A stretch of 64,000 bases of DNA from assembly GCA_028023455.1 (NCBI GenBank), contig JAQFVV010000017.1, positions 6,108,098 to 6,172,097 of the forward strand, given 5' to 3'. The stretch comes from Epiperipatus broadwayi (Eukaryota; Onychophora; Udeonychophora; Euonychophora; Peripatidae). Every line of letters begins with the position of its first letter. Within the stretch, counting starts at the first letter, position 1. Shown here in pieces: positions 46,893 through 57,102 of the stretch. Under the pieces are notes generated by a model that saw only the letters and a program-made list of their open reading frames with translations, did no database searches and was not told the origin of the DNA. The translations under genes were made by a program, and so were the position numbers.

Positions 46893-47075
46893 TCAGAGGT
46901 AAAAAGCCAATAAACTCACCACGCTGGCTAATGCGTGTTGGTGAGCAGCCCATCCATATTCGTATACTATATGAATAATCACATAGTAATAACAGCTGCA
47001 ACGACAACAACGTATGGAGTGGACATTAAGAAATTTGCCGTGCTCGGTTTCTTTAATGCCTCCAAGAGGAATCAA
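46893..47075 (-). other. Short upstream ORF in 5' region of LINE copy B
   Basis: A 60-codon frame starts MIPLGGIKETEHGKFLNVHS and ends ALASVVSLLAFYL. The corresponding ORF in copy C (47261-47443) has the same length, start and stop with a few substitutions. It lies upstream of the endonuclease frame. Conservation here may only mean shared recent ancestry, so function is not claimed. Confidence 0.4.
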
Positions 47076-47260
47076 AAGGTCTTTTTTCAGTTAATAGCAA
47101 ACTCCTATCTGCAGCCATATTTTATATACAAGTATAAAATTATTGTAAATAAAAAGATTTAAGCAAAATATGCTTAAATCTTTTTATTTACAATAATTTT
47201 ATACTTGTATATAAAATATGGCTGCAGATAGAAGTTTGTTATTAACTGAAAGAAGACCTT

Positions 47261-47443
47261 TTGATTCCTCTTGGAGGCCTTAAAGAAACCGAGCAGGGCA
47301 AATTTCCTAATGTCCACTCCATACGTTCTTGTCGTTGCAGCTGTTATTACTATGTGATTATTCATATAGTATACGAACATGGATGGGCTGCTCACCAACA
47401 CGCATTAGCCAGCGTGGTGAGTTTATTGGCTTTTTACCTCTGA
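47261..47443 (+). other. Short upstream ORF in 5' region of LINE copy C
   Basis: A 60-codon frame starts MIPLGGLKETEQGKFPNVHS and ends in the same 13 residues as the copy B ORF (46893-47075). It contains a Cys-rich CRCSCYYYV stretch. It may only be a by-product of the LINE 5' region. Confidence 0.4.
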
Positions 47444-47731
47444 GTTTAAGATCAAGAAACACCATGGTCTTTCTTCTCAGTGCCTGATAAGGCAAAATGA
47501 ATGTTTGTGTAAATGATAAATATTTTTTCCATACATATATACAATTATGACAGACAAAAATAAAGCATGGCCCTTATTCCCAGGAGGCTGTAAAGTCACC
47601 AACCAAGGCAGCGGTTGGTAGCCGAAGGCAGAGGGTGCTAAGAATCTCCTGATTGCGGACCCAGGCTGCCATTTGATGACTTTTTATTTAGGTACTTACA
47701 ACTGTGCAGATCACTTTCAAGCAAAGGAAGA

Positions 47732-48460
47732 TTGCAAGAATTAGAAGAAGTATCTTATATTAAATGGGACATTATTGGACTTTGTGAAGTTAGAACAAAA
47801 GGTGAAGAGACAATTGATTTAAAAAGTGGATATGTACTCTCTTATAAAGGTACAAATATTGGAAATACAAGTGGAGTAGGATTCATTATAAATAAAAAGT
47901 GGAAGAACAACATTGTGGAGATTGATGGTGTATCGGACAGAGTGGCAAGATTAGTTATACAACTTAATAGCAGATACCAAATGCAGATAATTCAGGTTTA
48001 TACCCCAACAAGTTCTCATAGTGATGAAGTAGTAGAAGATTTTTATATGGATGTACAAAAGGCTTTTGATCAGAGTAAACAACATTTTAAAATTGTTATG
48101 GGAGACTTTAATGCTAGAATTGGTAAACAAATGAAAGATGAAAGTGCTGTAGGTAATTTTGGTTATGGTAATAGAAATGAGAGAGGACATAGACTTGTGG
48201 AGTTTGCAGAAAAAGAAAAACTTTATATTATGAATTCTTTTTTTGAGAAAAATGTTAAAAAGAAATGGACATGGAAGCATCCAAATGAAGGTACAGCAGA
48301 ATTGGATTATATTTTGACTAACAGAAAATACATATTTCAAGATTGTAATGTTCTTAATAAATTTAACACAGGAAGTGATCATCGATTAGTAAGATGTAAG
48401 ATATGTGTTAATGCAAAACTAGAGACAAAAATTATTAAGAAAAACAATATTTACAGTTGA
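47732..48460 (+). pseudogene. RTE copy C endonuclease domain
   Basis: The 242-codon frame shows CEVR (residues 18-21), VYTPTSSH (89-96), GDFNARIG (124-131), DYILTNR (192-198) and GSDHRL (214-219). These are the catalytic and DNA-binding blocks of APE-type endonucleases of RTE LINEs (craniofacial-development-protein-2-like in database naming). The N-terminal strand (YNCRSL-like at about 47700) lies just upstream out of frame after a small indel. The frame ends at 48460 because of a shift relative to copy B near 48420. The true start is not this ATG. Confidence 0.85.
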
Positions 48461-48559
48461 TATTCCTAATCTTCAGAAACATTCTAATGAATTTAAATTA
48501 GAACTTACAAATTGGTTTCAAGTATTAGTAGGTTTTGAACATGATTCAGATTTGAATGA

Positions 48560-50483
48560 AATTAATATGAAAATAACTGATACACTTTTAAAACTGCAAC
48601 AAAGATAGCTGGTAGAAAAAAGCAGCAATTGACCAATAAAATTTCTACTGAGACTAGAGAATTTATGAAGAAAAGAAGGAATATGAAGATATACAAAAAT
48701 GATGCATTAAAAAGGATTGAATATCTCAAATTTTGTAAAATGGTGCGGAAAAGAGTTGAAAATGATATAAGAAAGTATAACTGTGAACTAGCAAGGAAAG
48801 CTGTAGAAGAGAATAAAAGTCTCAAGAGTGTAAAACAACATTTTGGTATTGGTAGGAAATTTATATCTGCAATAAGAAAAAAAGATGAAATTATTACTAA
48901 AAAGAGAGATGACATCATGAAATGGGTAGAAGACTTTTATCAAGGATTATATAATAATAAAGAACAAGTACCTCCTATATCTATTACATCTTCTGAATTG
49001 CCCAGAATTTTAAATGAAGAAGTGAGATATGCAATTAAATGTATGAAGAAAGGAAAGACTCCAGGTAATGATGGAATTATAATTGATATATTAAAAGAAG
49101 CAGGTGAAGAAATAGAAATTTTTTTAGCAAAGTTATATACCAAATGTCTAAATGATAAAGATGTACCAGATGATTGGAAGAATGCAGTATTAATATTTAA
49201 AAAAGGTGACTAAGAAGATATTAGAAATTACAGACCTATCAGCCTTTTATCAGTTTTATACAAAATTTTTACCAAGATAATTACAACTCATCTACAGAGA
49301 ACATTGGATTTCCACCAACCAAGAGAACAAGCTGGATTTAAAAGTGGTTTTAGTACAGTAGATCATATCCAGGTATTGAGAGAAGTTATAGAAAGGACAA
49401 ATGAATATGAGTTGCCATTATGCTTTGGATTTGTAGATTATGAAAAGGCATTTGATTCTATAAACATTTCTTCAGTGATTAAAGCATTGGATCATCAAGG
49501 TATAGATCCAGGATATTGCCATATTTTAAAGAATATTTATAAAAATCCAACAGCAACAATTAGATTACATAATGATACTAGGAAAGTCAACATTGAGAAG
49601 GGTGTAAGACAGGGTGACTCCATATCTCCAAAACTTTTTACAGCAATGCTGTAAGAAGTATTTTGTGGATTAAAATGGGAAGCTAAAGGAGTGAAAATAA
49701 ATAGAGATTATTTAAGTCATTTAGATTTTGCAGATGATATAGTTGTTTTTGCAAATAATGCTTTAGAGCTGCAGGAAATGTCGCAGGAGTTATCAGATGA
49801 AAGTAGGACTAAAGATAAATGTTAAAAAAACTAAAGAAATGTTTAATGGATTTTATCAAAATATGAAAATAAAGATTGATTGTGATGAGTTAGAAGAAGT
49901 TAACAGTTACAAATACCTTGGTCAGATTATTAATACAGATGGAAACATAATGGATGAAATTAATCATAGAATTAAACTTGGTTGGAGTGCTTTTGGTAGA
50001 AATAACTTGATACTAAAAAGAAATATGCCTATGTGTTTGAAAAGGAAGGTTTTTAATAAATGTGTTTTACCAGTTCTTACTTATGGATCTGAGACTTGGA
50101 CACTTAATAGAAGAGCAATACAGAGACTTCAGACCACTCAAAGAAGTATGGAAAGATGCATGTTGGGAGTAACAAGAAGAGATCGAAAACACAATATATG
50201 GGTTAAAGAACAAACAGGTGTTACTGACCTCATTGAAAAAATTAAAAGACTGAAGTGGAGTTGGGCTGGACATATTGCTAGAAGAGATGATAATACATGG
50301 ACAATTGAAATCTTAAATTGGATTCCAAGAGATTGTAAAAGACCCAGAAAGAGACCACATGTGAGATGGATGGATGAAATAAGAAAGTGTGCAGGGGTGA
50401 TGTGGAGAAGAGAAGCTAAAGATCGGAGAAGATGGATTGAACTTGGAGAGAGCTTCATCCTGCAGTGGATTGATAATGGTTGA
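48560..50483 (+). pseudogene. RTE copy C linker, reverse transcriptase and C-terminal domain
   Basis: The frame 48629-49213 covers the basic linker and RT start (KKGKTPGNDGIIID, KDVPDDWKNAV). A stop at 49211 and a shift are followed by 49304-49654 (REQAGFKSGFSTVDH, CFGFVDYEKAFDSIN, KGVRQGDSISPKLF). The catalytic FADDIVVF at about 49735 is intact but sits after a TAA at 49652. The last frame, 49797-50483, has YKYLGQIINTDGN, LPVLTYGSETW, WAGHIARRDDN and KRPHVRWMDEI. All RT motifs remain recognisable. The antisense ORFs of 143, 118, 68 and 106 codons are shadows. Confidence 0.85.
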
Positions 50484-50924
50484 TGATGATGATGATATAA
50501 AATATATTATTTATTTATTGCCACTAATTTTTTATCCTAATACAAATGTTTAAGTAGCATAACTGATTTTTTTAAACAATTAAATTTAGACAATTATATT
50601 AAAATATATATTTAATATATGAAATTTGACATGAACTTATAAATTTTTCACATACATATGAAGTAAAATTATGTCTCTTTAGATATAGGCAGAAGTTTCT
50701 ATACATGCAAAAGAATTGTATGTCTAAAAACATCCTCTCTTCTGAAACATTTTATACTATGTAAATCATTTTCTTCTTCTACACTATTATTTCTAAATCA
50801 TTCTGTTTGCAATGGCATATCTTCCTTTTCTCCTATCCTATTTTAATAAAAGTATATGTCATAAAGACTTAAAAAAAAAAAAAAGATATCTCAAATTTAT
50901 GTATTTTCTACTACTCACATAAAA

Positions 50925-51340
50925 CAGGCAAAACTCACTATATATAATATTGCCACACACAGCAAGCTAGAGTAATCAATGGATGCCAGAAGGCTTGTGC
51001 ATAAAATCCCCATCTAGTGCCTATTCATCCAATATCCCCAGACTAGTTTCTGGCTTATGGCCTTCGTCAGTGAGGAGCCTTGACTATGAGAGCACTGCAC
51101 CTGAGGAGCCTCGGATCTGAGAGCACTGCACCTAAGATCTAGATGCAGTGCTCTCATATCCAAAGCTCCTCACTGATGAAGGCCATAAGCCAGAAACTAG
51201 TCTGGGGATATTGAATGAGTAGACACTAGATTGGATGCACAAGCCTTCTGGCGTCCATTGATTACTCTAGCTTGCTGTGTGTGGCAATATATATAGTGAA
51301 TTTTACCTGTTTTAACAACAGTTAGATACAAGCATAAGAG
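50925..51340. repeat. Fold-back MITE family 1 copy, CACACAGCAAGCTAG subfamily
   Basis: The left arm has CAGGCAAAACTCACTATATA, CACACACAGCAAGCTAGA, CAATGGATGCCAGAAGGCTT, GACTAGTTTCTGGCTTATGG and GAGAGCACTGCACC. There is a small duplicate (GAGAGCACTGCACCT twice, at about 51088 and 51118) before the AGATCTAG centre. The right arm mirrors the left and ends TGAATTTTACC. It shares end sequences with the copy at 29425. Confidence 0.85.
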
Positions 51341-51834
51341 GTGGTGGTCAAGTGATGTTTATTGGCTTACTACTCACATAAATTATTCTTTGTTAATATA
51401 CTATACACTGTACTCCAAAATAAATATTCAATATTCTACCTCCAATCTCTCTATAAATTATCCCGCTTTTTTCCATCTGCTTGTTGATAAAAGTTTCTAC
51501 CCATGACCCAAATAAAAAAAAACACTTATTGTATTAACATACATCTTTTCATATTTTATATAATTTTCTTCTTATAAAGGTTTAAACTATATTATAATAA
51601 TATTCATTTTCCATAACACTACTGCTTTTTCATAATCATCTTCTTTTTTCCTATCCATCATAATTATGGATTTGCAGTATATTTTCAGCACATTTATTAT
51701 ATTTCTTAAATAAATAAATAAAAATATATTCTCTATTTACTAATTTTACATATTGTAAAATCTTTTTCACACACTGTGCTTGCTGCATTCAAAACATAAT
51801 CAAATTAAACACTATTTTCATAATTTCCATTCAT
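51341..51834. other. Unassigned intronic spacer
   Basis: AT-rich. No gene or shared repeat recognised. Confidence 0.35.
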
Positions 51835-51925
51835 ATAATTCAAATTTGCAAATGTTTGTTTATCTGTGTATCAAAATGCAATTAAACAAACATTTGCAAA
51901 TTTGAATTACAAATACAAACGAAAG
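51835..51925. repeat. Palindromic MITE family 2, short copy
   Basis: AATTCAAATTTGCAAATGTT and AACATTTGCAAATTTGAATT are exact inverted arms about 30 bp apart. The CTGTGTATCAAA inner block and the following ACAAATACAAA match the longer copy at 37660-37912. Confidence 0.8.
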
Positions 51926-52004
51926 GAAAAATCAACATTTAATCTAATTTTCTAAACATTTCCAATTTCCTTATTTAAATAAATCAAAACAAAAAAAAGT
52001 CCAT

Positions 52005-52100
52005 TCCCGTCAAGCATTGGTGGTCGAGAGGTCAGCAACAGCTGCTTTACAAGCAGTTGTCCCAGGTTAGCGGGTTCACTTCCCAGCTGATGCTATGACA
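52005..52100 (+). repeat. tRNA-like sequence, probably SINE head
   Basis: TGGTCGAGAGGTCAGCAACA resembles a tRNA D-arm/A-box with a leucine- or serine-like look. GCGGGTTCACTTCCCAGC resembles a T-arm/B-box with a possible 5-bp stem. The acceptor ends (GCAT and ATGC) can pair, but the anticodon arm is not clear. A degenerate tRNA-derived sequence is more likely than a working tRNA. Confidence 0.4.
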
Positions 52101-52802
52101 CATGAGAGAAAAAAAAAGTCCATCCCGTTTGCTCTTGAATAGCTTCATTTATTGTTTACAATTTATCACTCAAAGTGTATTAATCAACTTCCTTTTAAAT
52201 TCTGTCAAAAAATGTATAAATCCTGTGGTTAATACATACAAAATGCCTCACTAACAAATGTTGAAGCAGGCATCAAATTACTCATAGACCTCATATGAGA
52301 AGTGTCCGATTTTTAGTTATTTCACCCCTATTTTTGTCCCAACTCCAATCCTTAATTAATTTCTACAGAAGAACTAACAACTTCCATTGAATGTGAGAGC
52401 AACTTAAAAAATTTATACTTTTTTATTTTTTGCATTATAATATAATGAGCTAAAAGATGATTCTGATCACGAATGAGTTATGGATATGCATTAATATGAA
52501 CTTGTGACCATGAATCATTACAATTTTTAAAAATGAATTGTATAAAGGACATTCATGAGATAAAGAGTCCAAACAATAAGATAATTAAAAACCATTTAAA
52601 ACATTTAATGAGGCTGATATTAGTACAACTTGGTGCTTGAAAAAAAATCTGAATAAACCTATGGCAATATCAAAAAGTTAACGATGTCATATATATTACT
52701 AGGATCTATGTAGTTACATAAAATCCATTTTTACACACAATAAATTAAAACAAAATTTTGTAAAGTCAAAATAGTAAATAATATTTTTAAGCAATAAGGT
52801 AT
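52101..52802. other. Unassigned intronic spacer
   Basis: No recognised gene or repeat. Confidence 0.35.
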
Positions 52803-53150
52803 ACAGATGTGATATGTTGGACTATTTCAATCATCTATCATTAAATGTTGAATGTCTAGAAAATTTTCAACTTTATTTAAACTTTTCAAAATACAAACAA
52901 TTGTTAGTAACAACACATAAATTAGTAGATAACAAGGTTAGTAGGTTACACAACCTTTAGAATGATATTATTCTCCGCTCTTCTTCAGAAGTTGCTGGTC
53001 TGACCAGTGACAATACTAGCATAGAAGTGGAACTTACATCTTTAGATTCTTGAATATCAAATCTTGCTTAAAAATTTGATATTTGTTATCACTGATTAAG
53101 CTAGCAACACCTAAAGAAGAGTGCATTCGAAACCTTCAGGCGAATACTAA
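52803..53150 (-). repeat. tRNA-derived SINE, minus-strand copy
   Basis: On the minus strand the sequence runs from the head fragment (AGCAAGATTTGATATTCAAG, AAGTTCCACTTC) through TGTCACTGGTCAGACCAGCA, GAAGAAGAGCGGAGAATAAT and GTTGTGTAACCTACTAACCT to the tail, ATAGTCCAACATATCACATC, at 52803. The first half of the tRNA head is missing or rearranged, and the segment 53085-53140 is a second, inverted bit of the same body. Confidence 0.7.
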
Positions 53151-53892
53151 GATATATGATTTTCTTTATATATATGATAGGATAATCATTACATAGTTAT
53201 CATGTATTATTTATTTCATTTGAAATAGAAAAAAATTCTGATGAACACAAAACAAAATTTCTGCTTGCATCCAAAGCTATATATTCCTTTGGGGTTTTTT
53301 TTCCCTTTAAGATGTTTTTCTTTAAGAATTTGTTTTAGTCATCTTTGTTTAATGTAAAACAACATGAAGATTATATGCATCACAGCTCATTGAAGTTTAG
53401 GAAATTAGTTTTAAATATAAAGAGTTAGAGTAAATTGTGTTAAAGGTTAGCAAGAAATGGTAAACAGACGTCAATAGTGTTCTCTTATTTCCCAAATATC
53501 TTAATATTTTTATGGAGGGGGGAGGAGGGTAATGCTATTTTTTTTCATTAAACAAAAATGGAGGTAGTAATAGTAATAATTCCATTAAGCTTTATGACAA
53601 AACTATAAATTGTATATTTATTTTTGAGCTAATAAATATACAACAGTGAAATTCTATTTTGTCAATATACACTGCCAATGAATTCAAATCACGGTAAAAT
53701 TAAAGTCAGCTTTCGAAATTAAGAATTATTTCGATTCATTATATTTTTCTCAGTTCACTGCAAATTGTTTCAGTGTAGGCGGATTGGATCTAGAGAATAT
53801 TACTCATAAATAATGCTATTAGGATAAACATTTCCGATTAGTAAATTTTAAAACTATGTAAACTCATCCCACATAATAAATCTAATGCTTAC
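53151..53892. other. Intron sequence next to host exon 1
   Basis: AT-rich with G-rich GGAGGGGGGAGGAGGG at about 53513-53528. No repeat family or exon recognised apart from the donor at its right end. Confidence 0.4.
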
Positions 53893-53988
53893 CACGCCTA
53901 GTGGTTTTCTTAAAAAGTAAGTAGAAGCATAGGCAAACCAGCCTAATGAAAATATTGCAATTTGTTTTTTCTGTAAAGCCGAAACCAT
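53893..53988 (-). CDS. SLC37-like MFS transporter, exon 1 coding part (96 nt)
   Basis: On the minus strand an ATG at 53988 opens 32 codons that end at GTG, followed directly by GTAAGC (donor, 53892-53887). The peptide has a short polar N-terminus (MVSALQKKQ), a hydrophobic helix (IAIFSLGWFAYASTYFL) and the RKPLGV motif. A basic RKP/RKx after helix 1 is typical of organophosphate/phosphate antiporter-type major facilitators (SLC37, GlpT). Joined to exon 2 in phase 0, the product reads through the first cytosolic loop into helix 2. The frame stays open upstream of the ATG, so a longer N-terminus is possible. The GC-richer patch upstream suits a promoter/5'UTR. Only about 63 of several hundred residues are in the window. 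Confidence 0.75.
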
Positions 53989-54110
53989 TGTAATACCATT
54001 TGGTAATGTATAAACTTTCTCTTTTATCCCAGTAACCGTGTCTACGCAAACGGAAGTGCGCTGATAGTGCGGCGTGTGCAGTAAGACTGCTCCACAGTTA
54101 CTTATGATTA
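53989..54110 (-). promoter_or_regulatory. Putative 5'UTR/promoter patch of the SLC37-like gene
   Basis: Between 54020 and 54080 there are about eight CpG dinucleotides (for example ACGCAAACGGAAGTGCGCTG), against almost none in surrounding sequence. GGAAGTG on the plus strand is ETS-like. No TATA box is clear. The frame remains open here on the minus strand, so part may be coding if an upstream start is used. Confidence 0.4.
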
Positions 54111-54364
54111 AATTATTAATATGTAGGCAATATTGATGTTTGTTTATTTTTTATTTAATGTAGAGTAAAAATATATTACATTCCTTCAAAATATTTTTAT
54201 AAATTAAACATTTTAAAAACTTTAAAAGTGACAGTTTATAATCACGTGGTTTATTTTTTTTCCCTCGGCCATTTTTAAATGTCTTCACGCGTTTCTTTGG
54301 GAAATAAACAAGTAAATTGAACATTCAGTTTTCTTTTTTTTTCTTTTGTTTTGTTTTTTTTTTC

Positions 54365-54425
54365 CTAAAAAAAAAATTTCTGACTGTTATAAACAATCCC
54401 TTCTCCTTCTTTGCAGGTAAGAGTA
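54365..54425 (+). promoter_or_regulatory. Splice acceptor-donor juxtaposition (zero-length-exon-like)
   Basis: On the plus strand, a pyrimidine tract (TCCCTTCTCCTTCTTTGCAG) is followed at once by GTAAGAGTAT at 54417. A strong acceptor directly joined to a strong donor is the form of a recursive splice site. It could equally be just the end of a 5' exon of a divergent transcript. The host gene found here is on the other strand, so there is no known transcript that would use it. Confidence 0.3.
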
Positions 54426-56029
54426 TATATAATAATTCAGTTTTTAACTGGAATTGAGATAAAGTTATTGAATTTCATAACTGCTAATAAGCTCTCATTA
54501 ATTGTTTCACGTTGTTTATTTATTTATATGCTATATATTTTTAAATTCGACTTTGAAGATCTTATTATATAAGTTATGCATAAAAATTTCATTTAATATT
54601 GAAAATTTTTAGTACATTTTGCTTTACTTTTTACTGCTTATAGATCCCTCCCCGAATTTTTTTTTTTTTTTAATTTGACTATTTCCTTATCTAATAAAAT
54701 AATGTATTTTATTTAATCATATTAAATGTTTCCCAATTATTTGCATTAAATATTATTTAATATATATATTGCACTTCATTTGGTCTATGAAGAAACTTCA
54801 ATTTCCTACGCATTTCCGATGAGGTTTTTTTCTACGTGATTGTGTTTGTGGAAGTAGAATTTTCCTAGTGGTAGCGTTTATACACATGTATGTGAAAAAG
54901 CTTTTATTGACTATGTGTATTTTATAAAGTTTATAATGAAAATTGTTTTGACACTATAATAGGCAATAGTTGTATGGGAAAGATGCGGTTATTGTTTTAC
55001 TATTCAAAAAAGAAAATTGGAGGATACTCTTTTGAGGAAATATGACGGGAGAATTTCTATATTTTATTATCCCAATACCAGGAAGTAGATGATGTGTTTA
55101 GCCGAATGATTGACAAAATTCTTTTCAGATTTTATTCTTTGCAAAAGTAAATTATTTCAGAAATTAATGTTTCTAACAATAGTCCTATTATATACGTAGA
55201 CATAACAGCCACTCGTAAATGAGTATGACTAATTTAATGTCGGGGGGGGGGGGGCAAATATTTTATCAAAATTGAGAAAATTTGCAAATCCAGAAAAGCC
55301 CGTGCGTATAAGCCGACGTGAATTAATGTTTTTCTCAAGATATCACACTGCCCCAATTAATATTCCAAACAAATTGGAAAAGGCCAAATCTATTTATATA
55401 CTTTTAGTTTAAATTTATATAGTTATTCAACCAACAATAATACAAGTAGAATATTTACATTTAATTGATTCTGTTCGATTTAAGTTTACATAAGATTATA
55501 TATATATAATACAAAGCTATAATCATATTCTATTAGCTCATAAGCTTACAAAAAATTATAATAACAATAAGATGATATATAACTTTACTCAAATAGAATA
55601 AAATCTAGATGTCATTATATATGGTAATGGAAGGTAGTTGATGATCAAGCCATGTTAGGTTACCCAAATTATATGTAGATGAAGGAAGGCAAGTGACATA
55701 CATTGTGGCAACCCAAATTAAATAAAAGTTTATTTGATTTGCATGTTAGCTGCCAATTATATGTAAAAGTTTATGGCCATGACCGTGCAGGATGGATTGA
55801 GCCATATATTGGTAGAATCAGGTTTATGTACTGAAATTAAATGAAGTGTAGGATGGTAGATGAGGAAGATTTATGTTTGTGGAGGTCAAACTTAGTGCCA
55901 TTAAAAATCAAGTCAATTTATGGGAATAAATATGTGATCTTTTATATAAAGACCTATTTTACATCATATTTTTGCATAAGATGATCTATGTTTTTGAGAA
56001 TATGTTCTCAAACATAACTAATATACATA
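54426..56029. other. Unassigned sequence upstream of the host gene
   Basis: A poly-G run lies at about 55243-55254 and a poly-T run at 54660. The stretch 55620-55920 is slightly richer in GC but shows no gene or shared repeat. No exon was recognised on either strand. Confidence 0.35.
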
Positions 56030-56830
56030 TATAATAACAAAAAAAAAAACAATAAATATAATGCTAATTAACTATTATATACAGTTTTTCAATCCATAGC
56101 AGTACTTTCTGTTAATTCTTTAATCTGTCTCAACTGCTGTAACAGAAGCAAACGTTATTAACTTAAATCTCATGAATCCCAAATTTTAATGTTAGCAGTT
56201 TGTTTATTAATTATATTCAATTTATTTCTATTTATTAAAATTGCCTTCTTAATTCTTCTTTTATTATGATTTCTTTCTTCATGAAGAATCTTAACATTTT
56301 CAATATCAAACTTCAATTTATATTTACATGTCACTGAAAACTGAAGAAGTCATTAAGTCATTATTATTTTTACCTTTTACATGCTTGTATAACAATTCAT
56401 GCTCTTTTAATCTTTTTTCAATATTGCACATTGATTCACTTATACAAGAATGTAAAAAGTAAAAATAATAATGATTTAATTACTGCTTCAGTTTTCTTGG
56501 ATCATGAGAGGACATATAAATATAAATTTAAGTTTGATTTTGAAAGTGATAACATACTTTATGAAGAGAGAAACCATAATAAAAGAAGAATTAAGGATGC
56601 AATTTTAATAAATAGAAATAAATTGAATATAATTAATAGACAAGCTGCTAACACTAAAATTTGGGATTCATGGGGTTTGAGTTGATGATGTTTGTTTTCA
56701 TTTTGTTTTTGAATTTAACGGCAGTTGAGGTGGGTTAAGGAATTAACCAAAAGTACTTCTGCAGATTGAAAGACTGTATATAATAGTTTGTTGTTTTTTT
56801 TTGTGTTATTATAATAGTTTTTTAATTAAT
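56030..56830. mobile_element. Penelope-like remnant in inverted-repeat arrangement
   Basis: The right arm (56438-56830, plus) encodes, in an 84-codon frame at 56431-56685, FLDHERTYKYKFKFDFES, then ILYEERNHNKRRIKDAILIN, which matches the C-terminal half of a GIY-YIG endonuclease as in Penelope-like elements. The left arm (56030-56393) is the same sequence inverted: TTCATGAAGAATCTTAACAT and CTCATGAATCCCAAATTT. Arms are about 370 bp, the centre about 45 bp. Inverted terminal segments are known for Penelope-like elements. No RT remains. Confidence 0.55.
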
Positions 56831-57102
56831 GGGCATTTTATTTGTATTATATATATATGAATAAAGGAACTTTTCTATGAGCTGAACCTGTGCTATAATA
56901 ATTATCACCTCATTTTGTTTGAAATAAATATCAATTAAATTAAAATATGTAAAAGACAACCCTCAACTTGTAGAACATGTAATAAAACATCTGTTTCAGC
57001 ATCATTTTGAAGATCAAACCCCTAGAGAGATAAATTTCATAATCCTCATAGCATTAATTTATTAATCTTGGGGAGATATCAAACCAATAAATTAAATATA
57101 TA

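Larger units (their letters stand above)
43818..47165 (-). mobile_element. RTE-type LINE copy B, near full length (minus)
   Basis: The element runs on the minus strand from 47165 (5' end, TGCTTAAATCTTTTTATTTA) to a (TCA)n/(TGA)n tail at 43818-43837. It has the same 5' region, endonuclease, linker, RT and C-terminal domain as copy C. The two are arranged head-to-head with only AAATA (47166-47170) between them. Frames are much better kept than in copy A, with frameshifts near 46075, 45330, 44800 and 44100. The catalytic FADD is intact. The arms may be young or homogenised. Confidence 0.9.
47171..50500 (+). mobile_element. RTE-type LINE copy C, near full length (plus)
   Basis: This is the mirror of copy B. 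It starts TGCTTAAATCTTTTTATTTA at 47171 and ends with a TGATGATGATGATGATA tail near 50498. Together the two copies form an inverted repeat of about 6.7 kb. Nucleotide agreement with copy B is high by eye, and each copy carries private frameshifts. The element would need its own promoter in the 5' region, which lies at the palindrome centre. Confidence 0.9.
25698..53892 (-). other. Intron 1 of the SLC37-like gene, 28,195 bp, repeat-filled
   Basis: The bounds are the GTAAGC donor after exon 1 and the TTCTAACAG acceptor before exon 2, both in phase 0. All repeats listed between these points lie within this intron, including the inverted pair of RTE LINEs and several fold-back MITEs. No additional in-frame exon with good splice sites was recognised inside, but small exons could be missed by eye. 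Confidence 0.65.

Noticed and set aside
47951-48382. Minus-strand 143-codon ORF
   Set aside because: It is antisense to the endonuclease of LINE copy C and has no domain of its own.
22105-51340. Possible CRISPR-like array from recurring palindromic repeats
   Set aside because: The repeats are long fold-back elements, kilobases apart, in an animal genome, with no regular spacers.
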